From: Verrucomicrobiales bacterium
Lineage (GTDB): Bacteria > Verrucomicrobiota > Verrucomicrobiia > Verrucomicrobiales > DEV007
NCBI GenBank assembly: GCA_003232855.1
Contig: QIKC01000006.1
Span: 1-5,876 of the forward strand
Reading direction: 5' to 3'
Length of the DNA stretch: 5,876 nucleotides
Shown here: positions 1 to 5,042 of the stretch, piece after piece
Numbering within the stretch: the first letter of the stretch is position 1
How the letters are laid out: every line of letters begins with the position of its first letter
The notes under the pieces: generated by a model
Seen by the model: only the letters and a program-made list of their open reading frames with translations
The model's database searches: none
Told to the model about the DNA's origin: nothing
Position numbers and translations under genes: made by a program

Positions 1-1
1 G

Positions 2-1162
2 GGCTACTACAATATCGTAGCGCATTTCCACCTCGAGGAGGGACGACCCGACTCGGCTATGGCCATCTGCAAGCAACTGCTCGCATTCCCATCCTATGAC
101 GACTCGCAGCTACAGACGCTACTGGCCAAGATCGCGCAGGCGAATTTCAAATCCATGCAGCAGCGGATCGCGGACGATGAAGCCCGAGCCATCCGCACTG
201 TGGTTGCGCCGATCCCCAGAATCGCACCAAACATCACAGCTCCTGAATTTCACCACCCGGAGATCGCCGCACTCTACCAGCACAAGTTCGAGATGCCGCG
301 CGCGACCATCGCCGAGATCCTCGCCCTGCCCCGCACGACGCTCATCGCCGATCTAGAAACCGTGCTACAAGACAGCATCGCACGCGCGCCGCACTTTATC
401 TCGGAGTTCGAGGACGAAGAGGATAAGGGAAGTTTTTTCGCCCTACACGCCATCTATTTCCTCGGCGAACTAAAAGCAGCAGAAGCACTTCCCACGGTGT
501 TCGATGCCATCTCTCTGCATAAGGACGGCCTAGACTATTGGTACGGAGACCTGCTACAGGAAGACCTTTGGGAGCCGCTCTTGCATCTCGTCGAAGGACA
601 GCTCGACGTCGTCCGAGAATTCATGCTCAAACCGGGCATCCCCTCCGAGGGGCGAGCCGCTCTGGCGACAGCAGTCGCCCGGCTGGCCGTCTTCCAACCC
701 GCCCGGCGCGCCGAAGTGCGCGACTGGTTCCGTTCCGTCTTGGAGTTCCTGCTCGACTCGCCACCTGAGGACAACGTGCTCGACACCCGACTGGTCACGG
801 ACTTGATCTGGCAAATCGCCGACCTCCACGCGACGGAACTCCTCCCGCTCATCGCCTTACATTACGATAAAGACTACGTCTTCGAGAGCAGTGTCGGCAC
901 ACTGGAGGATCTCACCGAGTCGATGAACGGTTCGCCGTCAACAAAGGGGCACTTCAAGCTAATGCGCCTCGAAGCCCGCTACCGCGACAAGGAGGCTCCG
1001 CACGTCCCGAATCGACCGCCCCCAGCCCTCGGAGCTGAGGGCTGGGAAGACGACTTCGAACCGGAGCCCCAAACTCCCGCCGCCGCACCCGCGCTCGAGG
1101 TGGGTCGCAACGATCCCTGCCCCTGCGACAGTGGGAAAAAATACAAGAAGTGTTGCCTCTGA
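2..1162 (+). CDS. DUF1186-like protein with C-terminal SEC-C motif (5' partial)
   Basis: The reading frame is open from base 2 to the TGA at 1160-1162. The first in-frame ATG is at 59, but the 19 codons before it read as protein (GYYNIVAHFHLEEGRPDSA) and run into the following helix like a TPR-type helical hairpin. No Shine-Dalgarno sits at the right distance from that ATG; a GAGGAGG at 36-42 is 16 nt away. I infer that the gene starts left of the window. The middle (about residues 85-290 counted from ATG 59) is helical, rich in Leu, Glu and Asp, with LYWYGDLL-like and LEDLTESMNG segments, and resembles DUF1186, whose function is unknown. A proline-rich linker (about 315-345) leads to a C-terminal SEC-C motif, GRNDPCPCDSGKKYKKCCL, a zinc-binding tail also found on SecA. 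The usual Gly after CPC is Asp here. The motif suggests binding to a protein partner or nucleic acid, but no substrate can be named. It converges with the pilin-like gene. DUF1186 assignment is moderate; SEC-C is secure. Confidence 0.85.
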   Translation, partial: GYYNIVAHFHLEEGRPDSAMAICKQLLAFPSYDDSQLQTLLAKIAQANFKSMQQRIADDEARAIRTVVAPIPRIAPNITAPEFHHPEIAALYQHKFEMPRATIAEILALPRTTLIADLETVLQDSIARAPHFISEFEDEEDKGSFFALHAIYFLGELKAAEALPTVFDAISLHKDGLDYWYGDLLQEDLWEPLLHLVEGQLDVVREFMLKPGIPSEGRAALATAVARLAVFQPARRAEVRDWFRSVLEFLLDSPPEDNVLDTRLVTDLIWQIADLHATELLPLIALHYDKDYVFESSVGTLEDLTESMNGSPSTKGHFKLMRLEARYRDKEAPHVPNRPPPALGAEGWEDDFEPEPQTPAAAPALEVGRNDPCPCDSGKKYKKCCL

Positions 1163-1174
1163 CCTCGGCGCCCC

Positions 1175-2653
1175 TTAACCCTCGCTACTCCCTCCCCAAG
1201 CGGGAACCAGGGTGCCGTAGATCTGGCCAGTCGCGCTCTCGCCCTCGAAGACAAAGAACTCGTCGATACTCGCGAACCCATTCTCCGTAGTCGCTCCAAA
1301 CTCAAGCACCAGGTTGTATTCCACTCCGCCCAGAAACGCCGGGATCGTGCCGACAATTTCGCCGAACTGCACGTAGTCGGCGCTTTCCGCCTGCGTATTG
1401 CCATCCAGATTTGCCGAGTTGATCAGATTGAGATCGTATTGGAACACTTCCTCCTGCGATCCACCGGCGAAGGAAAGAGTGATGGCCAAATCGAGCCCAC
1501 TGGCGCCGGTGCCACCGTTGATGGTTCCGTTGTAGTATTCGATCGTCCCGAGTAAGAACTGCTCGCCGGGCATCACATCATAGAACGACGCGCCCTCGTA
1601 GAGAATCCAGCTCGGGTCGGTGAACCCAGCCTGCGTCGCCGGGGTTCCCCAAGTGAAGTAGTTGCCCCAGCCGCCAGTCACCATGTCCGGGCCGCCGACC
1701 GGGTTGGAGAACAAGCCCGCTGTCGATCCGGTGATCACGAAGGTCGAATCATACGTCTCGGCCGCCGGCAAACTATCGATCCAACGATCCGGATCCAGCG
1801 AAACACTGTAAGCAGCGACCCGCGCCCCAGCCGGCACCAAAATCGCCGATCCACTATAGATCGCCCAATCAGCGCCATCGATCGAATAGAAAACCTCCGA
1901 GACACCCGCCGGGTTGTCGTTCTCGAAAGACAGGGGCAGATCGAAGTTCGAATACTCGTAGCTCCCCCCCGGGATAGAGAACTGCGGGGGGTTCAACTCA
2001 AGAACCTCCAACGCATCGGCCGGATTAGGCCCAGCCAGCGTGCCCGCGATTAAGACTGGAAGCTCCCCTACAGTAACCTCTGGCACCTGAAACTCGGAGT
2101 AGTCCCAGACCCAGCCGCCACCCTGACTCGCGAGAGCCAGCGCAACCGCACGCTCCTCGGGATCCACACTCTCGCCCTGCTCATCGAACACGAATCGCTT
2201 CACCCCATCCTGACCACCGGAGGCAATCACAAAACGCATCCGCACCGGATTCCACATCGCCCGCGGTTGCGAACTCGCCGCCTCCGCCTCACTCTGCGGT
2301 TCCGCCCGCAGCCGCTGATCGATCGTCGCCCCGCGATAACCATTCAACCGCTGCGCCGACTCTTCATTGGCGACCGATTTGAGCTTAGTCAGCACCTCGC
2401 CCACCGAAAGACTCCCACTGAGATCACCACCACTGCTACGGTAGACCGCCACCGCACTGTTTAGCATCTGCACATGCGATCGAAGCTGCGAGCTTTCAGA
2501 TGCTCCCTTGATCCCCCCCCAACCTAAAATCGCCCCCGAAGCGAGAATAGTAATTACCGCCACGGTGGCGAGCACCTCAACGAGGGAGAATGCGTCCTGA
2601 TTTCTCGTTTTCAAAGAGTAGCGGAAGGATGTTCTGATGTTCATGGCGGTCAT
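1175..2653 (-). CDS. Prepilin-type (type II secretion/pseudopilin-like) protein with choice-of-anchor-K-like C-terminal region
   Basis: The 492-residue protein opens with a short basic leader and a type IV prepilin signal at residues 20-43 (DAFSLVEVLATVAVITILAS). Processing is expected at Ala21/Phe22, with the conserved Glu at mature position 5 (E26), followed by the hydrophobic alpha-1 segment. Residues 50-185 look like a pseudopilin head (QLRSHVQMLNSAVAVYRSSGG, then WNPVRMRFVI). Residues about 235-308 resemble the beta-strand repeat that follows chitobiase-type domains (VFYSIDGADWAIYSG, VPAGARVAAYSVS). Residues about 312-482 match my memory of choice-of-anchor K domains (FTWGTP, FLLGTIEYYNGTINGGTGAS, DLAITLSF, DEFFVFEG). 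I infer an envelope-anchored or secreted pilin-like adhesin or minor pseudopilin of unknown ligand. ATG 2653 is chosen, but a second ATG (codon 4, 2642-2644) is equally possible and neither has a clear Shine-Dalgarno. It lacks a partner pilin gene nearby. A run of eight G on the coding strand (2513-2520) lies just after the membrane segment. Confidence 0.9.
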   Translation of the reverse strand: MTAMNIRTSFRYSLKTRNQDAFSLVEVLATVAVITILASGAILGWGGIKGASESSQLRSHVQMLNSAVAVYRSSGGDLSGSLSVGEVLTKLKSVANEESAQRLNGYRGATIDQRLRAEPQSEAEAASSQPRAMWNPVRMRFVIASGGQDGVKRFVFDEQGESVDPEERAVALALASQGGGWVWDYSEFQVPEVTVGELPVLIAGTLAGPNPADALEVLELNPPQFSIPGGSYEYSNFDLPLSFENDNPAGVSEVFYSIDGADWAIYSGSAILVPAGARVAAYSVSLDPDRWIDSLPAAETYDSTFVITGSTAGLFSNPVGGPDMVTGGWGNYFTWGTPATQAGFTDPSWILYEGASFYDVMPGEQFLLGTIEYYNGTINGGTGASGLDLAITLSFAGGSQEEVFQYDLNLINSANLDGNTQAESADYVQFGEIVGTIPAFLGGVEYNLVLEFGATTENGFASIDEFFVFEGESATGQIYGTLVPAWGGSSEG

Positions 2654-2951
2654 ATTTTGATGAGGTTTTGGTATGCTGTAGGAAGTTACGGATGTTTTAC
2701 TTGTGGTAACTATGGCAGCTTTTTATAATTCGGCAAATTATTTATGATAATTTTTTAAATTACCGGTATCAATATTGCGAAATACCCCAGTCTCTTAAAT
2801 TTCCTTCTACATCGAGAGTCAGCATCTCAAGATTCTGCACATCCGTGAATCATTTATCATCGCAGATCGCAGAACCGTTAAAACAACGATCCAAAGAATT
2901 CGCCCGATACGCAGGCGCTGGCGGCGCGGATGATCGGATCGGTTGCCCAGC
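2654..2951. other. AT-rich intergenic region
   Basis: This 298-bp stretch separates the pilin-like gene's start from the Rieske gene's stop. Its pilin-proximal half (about 2690-2810) is strongly AT-rich and carries the promoter candidate at 2744-2772. The distal half grades back to the GC content of the surrounding genes. A weak inverted repeat, GGTAT (2765-2769) with ATACC (2782-2786), overlaps the -35 box, but it is too short to call an operator. I see no convincing small ORF, RNA gene or terminator with a U-tract for the Rieske transcript here. Confidence 0.6.
2744..2772 (-). promoter_or_regulatory. Sigma70-like promoter candidate for the pilin-like gene
   Basis: On the minus strand, TTGATA (2767-2772, 5 of 6 match to TTGACA) is separated by exactly 17 nt from TATCAT (2744-2749, 5 of 6 match to TATAAT). 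The sequence around it is the most AT-rich in the window. Transcription would begin near 2737 and give a leader of about 84 nt before the ATG at 2653. No operator or riboswitch is evident in that leader. The call rests on sequence match and spacing only. Confidence 0.5.
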
Positions 2952-3278
2952 TCACCCCCCGGGCAGCTCGACCATCACTTGATCGCCCTCCACCGAGGTC
3001 GGAAACGCCTCGATGTCCTCACAGGCCGGCAACGACAGCGCCTTGCCCGTGCGCAGGTCAAACTCGGCACCATGCCACGGGCACGCCACACACAGCTCGT
3101 CGGCATGCACGTAGCCGTCGGCCATCGGCACATTAGCGTGGCTACAGCGATCCTCGATGGCGTAGAACTCCCCGCCGACGTTGAATAGCGCCAACCGCCA
3201 ACCGGCGACCAAAAACGACTCGCCCTTACCCTCCGGCAGGGCGTCGACCCTGCACACCACATGACGCGAAACCGCCAT
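2952..3278 (-). CDS. Rieske-type [2Fe-2S] ferredoxin
   Basis: A 108-residue single-domain Rieske protein. The two cluster-binding motifs are complete: C45-S-H47 and C66-P-W-H69, separated by 18 residues, giving the Cys2His2 coordination of a Rieske 2Fe-2S centre. The rest (LFNVGGEFYAIEDRCSHANV, FDLRTGKALSLPA) matches the small soluble ferredoxins of the BphA3/NirD-like class, about 100-110 residues long. There is no signal peptide or membrane helix, so it should be cytoplasmic. Proteins of this kind carry electrons to oxygenases or sit beside nitrite reductase, but no oxygenase, reductase or nirB is present here, so its partner is unknown. It starts 27 bp after the stop of the cyclophilin gene on the same strand and is probably co-transcribed. 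The ATG is preceded by TAGGACG, an AGGA that lies closer to the start than usual. Confidence 0.9.
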   Translation of the reverse strand: MAVSRHVVCRVDALPEGKGESFLVAGWRLALFNVGGEFYAIEDRCSHANVPMADGYVHADELCVACPWHGAEFDLRTGKALSLPACEDIEAFPTSVEGDQVMVELPGG

Positions 3279-3305
3279 CGTCCTAAAAACGCACAGCCGG
3301 CGCCC

Positions 3306-3797
3306 CTAACCGAGCTTCTTGTTCCACTCAGCGATGCGATCCGCCTGCGCCGCGAACAGCTCGGCGGTATCGTCGTGGATCGCGATACTCTTGATCTTGT
3401 CGCCGCCCTTGATCGCATCGACGACGTCCTGCCCCGTGGTCACATGACCGAACACAGTGTGCATTCCATCGAGGTGCGGAGTGGGGCCGTGAGTAATAAA
3501 GAACTGGCTGCCATTGGTGCCCGGACCGGCATTGGCCATCGACAAGATCCCCGGCCGGTCGTGCTTCAAGCTGGCTAGGCATTCGTCCTCGAATTTGTAG
3601 CCCGGCCCACCACTACCGGTACCGGTCGGGTCCCCGCCCTGAACCATAAAATTCGGAATCACCCGATGAAAGGTCAGCCCGTCGTAGTAGCCGCGCGTCG
3701 CCAGATTAAGGAAGCTCGCCGCAGTCACCGGCGTATCGCCATAGATGGTAACGTCGATGTCTCCCTTGTCGGTTTTAAAAGTGATTTTCGTGTCCAT
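3306..3797 (-). CDS. Cyclophilin-type peptidyl-prolyl cis-trans isomerase
   Basis: A 163-residue single-domain cyclophilin that catalyses cis-trans isomerisation of peptide bonds before proline and so assists folding. The hallmark block [20 protein letters not shown] starts at residue 43 and contains the catalytic Arg (R45) plus Phe50 and Gln53. It is followed by GYKFEDE (66-72), [16 protein letters not shown] (87-102) and [10 protein letters not shown] (108-117). His108 takes the place of the Trp found in human cyclophilin A, as is usual in bacterial forms. No signal peptide precedes [12 protein letters not shown], so it is cytoplasmic. The C-terminal 25 residues ([20 protein letters not shown]) form a predicted helical tail beyond the usual core. 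It lies upstream of the Rieske gene on the same strand. The ATG lacks a clear Shine-Dalgarno, and a 13-bp tandem repeat sits just upstream in the leader or promoter. Confidence 0.95.
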   Translation of the reverse strand: MDTKITFKTDKGDIDVTIYGDTPVTAASFLNLATRGYYDGLTFHRVIPNFMVQGGDPTGTGSGGPGYKFEDECLASLKHDRPGILSMANAGPGTNGSQFFITHGPTPHLDGMHTVFGHVTTGQDVVDAIKGGDKIKSIAIHDDTAELFAAQADRIAEWNKKLG

Positions 3798-3810
3798 ATC
3801 GTGATCGGAT

Positions 3811-3841
3811 TCGGTGGGTTGAGTCGGTGGGTTGAGTCGGT
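3811..3841. repeat. 13-bp tandem repeat upstream of the cyclophilin gene
   Basis: TCGGTGGGTTGAG occurs twice head to tail (3811-3823 and 3824-3836), followed by the first five bases of a third copy (3837-3841). The array lies 14-44 nt upstream of the cyclophilin start codon, within its presumed 5' leader or core promoter. Copies are identical, so it is a recent slippage product or a potentially variable tract. Confidence 0.9.
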
Positions 3842-3975
3842 TAAACCGGGTTAAATCGCAGCTACGCCCAAGCGCCCGCGAGCGCGCAGCCTAAAGAGTT
3901 TCACCCACTTGGCAAAGAGAAAGCGCCCCTCCCCGCCAACCTCCTACCCACAAACAGACACCTCCTCAATTCAAG

Positions 3976-4015
3976 AAACCACTTTTTTGTCACAGCTGTG
4001 ACAAAAAAGTGGTTT
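3976..4015. repeat. Perfect 40-bp palindrome, left copy
   Basis: The left arm is AAACCACTTTTTTGTCACAG and the right arm is its exact reverse complement, with no spacer and no mismatch in 20 bp. The symmetry stops at 3975/4016 (G opposite G). It sits between divergent genes, 178 bp from the cyclophilin start and 37 bp from the likely PaaX-like start at 4053. It can form a cruciform in DNA or a long hairpin in RNA from either strand. Its position fits an operator for autoregulation of the downstream gene, or one end of a mobile unit. Confidence 0.97.
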
Positions 4016-4052
4016 GTATCCCAAACGAGAATCGAGTAACAATAACATTACA

Positions 4053-4820
4053 ATGAGGAGTTCCGATGTATTGACCGCTCTGCTCTACGGCTTGGATCTG
4101 GCCATGCGCCCCACCTTGACGAACCTGACGGGATTCAATGACGCCTGGATCGCTGACTACGGTCTACGCCAACGAGACTTTGGACGATTGGCGAAGGAGG
4201 GGCTGATCGATGGTAAGGACGCTACTGGCACACACTGGATCGGAGCTTTGACGAAAAAGGGGCGCCTACAGGCGCTCGGCGGCCGCGACCCGGACGAGCG
4301 CTGGCGCCGCACATGGGATGGCCGCTGGCGCATGCTGCTCTTCGATATCGCTCAAACCGAGGGCGGCTATCGGCGCAAACTCTTGCGCTGGCTACACGCA
4401 AACCACTTCGGAGCGTTGCAGCAAAGCGTTTGGATTTTCCCTGATACTTGCGAGGAACTCACCGAGTTAATCACTGACCAAAGCGAATCTGCCAATGCCG
4501 TCACCATCGTTGAATCAACGGCCTGCATCGGCGGGGGCGACGCGGATCTCGTGTCCGCAGCATGGGATTTCGACACCATCAACGACGGCTACCGAACGTA
4601 TCTCGAGTTCCTCGCCCTACGCCGAACTCCACCCAAGAACCGCCGCGAAGGATTCGCTTGGGCGAACGAAGAACGAGAACGCTGGGAGACGGCGGCGCGA
4701 CGGGATCCGATGCTACCCAACGCCCTTCTGCCCTCCGGATATCTCGGAGGGAAGGCCTGGGCGCGTCGGCAGCAGACCATCGCCCGCACCCGCCGCTCCC
4801 TATCCAAACTGTCCGAATAG
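4053..4820 (+). CDS. PaaX-family protein (winged helix plus Cas2-like domain)
   Basis: From ATG 4053 the product is 255 residues. A TTG at 4014 would add 13 residues but lies inside the palindrome, so it is unlikely. No good Shine-Dalgarno precedes 4053. A GAGGAG at 4055-4060 could instead serve a TTG at 4071. Residues 1-85 look like a winged helix (VLTALLYGLDLAMRP, LRQRDFGRLAKEGLIDG, LTKKGRLQALGG). Residues 86-165 hold the PaaX middle domain with a Cas2-like ferredoxin fold: WDGRWRMLLFDIAQ, then RRKLLRWLHANHFGALQQSV. Asp98 in LLFDI aligns by eye with the conserved Cas2 aspartate. The C-terminal third has the PaaX tail motif DPMLPNALLPSGYLGGKAW (218-236). PaaX itself represses phenylacetate catabolism, but no paa genes are here, so the same role should not be assumed. 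The gene lies alone between two identical palindromes, which are plausible DNA targets of the protein. Family assignment is fairly confident; function is open. Confidence 0.85.
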   Translation: MRSSDVLTALLYGLDLAMRPTLTNLTGFNDAWIADYGLRQRDFGRLAKEGLIDGKDATGTHWIGALTKKGRLQALGGRDPDERWRRTWDGRWRMLLFDIAQTEGGYRRKLLRWLHANHFGALQQSVWIFPDTCEELTELITDQSESANAVTIVESTACIGGGDADLVSAAWDFDTINDGYRTYLEFLALRRTPPKNRREGFAWANEERERWETAARRDPMLPNALLPSGYLGGKAWARRQQTIARTRRSLSKLSE

Positions 4821-4894
4821 TCGCCGCCCGGCACCTCCCTCTCTCGAAAACCCGCCCACCCCTCGCTCCCAGCCAGCCAGAATCCTTCAACAGC

Positions 4895-4938
4895 AAAAAC
4901 CACTTTTTTGTCACAGCTGTGACAAAAAAGTGGTTTTT
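4895..4938. repeat. Perfect 44-bp palindrome, right copy
   Basis: The central 40 bp (4897-4936) are identical to the left copy, and two further A/T pairs extend the symmetry to 44 bp. It lies 74 bp past the PaaX-like stop codon and 104 bp below the gluQ stop codon, between convergent genes. A transcript from either side would form a hairpin of about 20 bp ending in a short U-run, so it could also act as a bidirectional terminator. That cannot explain the identical copy upstream of the gene. Confidence 0.97.
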
Positions 4939-4986
4939 ACTGGAATGGCGCTGATGGATGGATGCCTGAGATCTTGCGACGCGATC

Positions 4987-5016
4987 AATGGAATGCTTCG
5001 GCATGCCCGTTCCATT
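4987..5016 (-). terminator. Weak hairpin downstream of gluQ
   Basis: AATGGA (4987-4992) pairs with TCCATT (5011-5016) around an inner ATGC-TTCG-GCAT hairpin closed by a UUCG-type tetraloop, leaving a 6-nt bulge. It lies 27 bp past the gluQ stop. There is no U-tract on the minus strand after it, so terminator activity is doubtful, and it may simply stabilise the transcript end. Confidence 0.25.
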
Positions 5017-5042
5017 AGGCTTTGGTGCGGGGGTGTTTGACG

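Larger units (their letters stand above)
3976..4938. mobile_element. Candidate palindrome-bounded element carrying a PaaX/Cas2-like gene
   Basis: This 963-bp interval begins and ends with the same perfect 40-bp palindrome (3976-4015 and 4897-4936, the right one extending to 44 bp) and holds one gene, a PaaX-family protein with a Cas2-like domain. The layout resembles REP palindromes flanking their RAYT transposase gene, but the encoded protein belongs to a different family. No target-site duplication is visible outside the palindromes. Both palindromes are preceded on the + strand by TTCAA within a C-rich, G-poor stretch. That the unit moves is inference: the sequence shows only the symmetrical architecture. 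The main alternative is a chromosomal regulator gene with duplicated operator sites. Confidence 0.35.

Noticed and set aside
1163..1174. Terminator between the convergent DUF1186-like and pilin-like genes
   Set aside because: Only 12 bp separate the stop codons, and no stem-loop with a U-tract is visible.
979..1404. 141-codon minus-strand frame overlapping the ends of the first two genes
   Set aside because: It is Arg/Ser-rich, spans two better-supported coding regions in another frame, and has no recognisable motif.
2975..3418. 147-codon minus-strand frame over the Rieske and cyclophilin genes
   Set aside because: It is an alternative frame of two well-supported genes and is extremely Arg-rich without domain features.
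3984..4007. CRP-like site in the palindrome (TGTGA and TCACA)
   Set aside because: The half-sites are in reversed order (TCACAGCTGTGA) with no 6-bp spacer, unlike the CRP consensus TGTGA-N6-TCACA, and the flanking symmetry extends much further.
4014..4052. TTG start for the PaaX-like gene at 4014
   Set aside because: It would begin inside the palindrome's last bases and adds a low-complexity MYPKRESSNNNIT leader. ATG 4053 fits the expected family N-terminus better.
3976..4938. Classical insertion sequence or transposon
   Set aside because: There is no DDE, tyrosine or serine recombinase motif in the encoded protein, no visible target-site duplication, and the ends are self-palindromes rather than ordinary terminal inverted repeats.
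4495..5040. 181-codon + strand frame overlapping the PaaX-like gene end
   Set aside because: It is out of frame with a recognisable family member, rich in Pro, Arg and Ser, and passes through the palindrome; it shows no domain.
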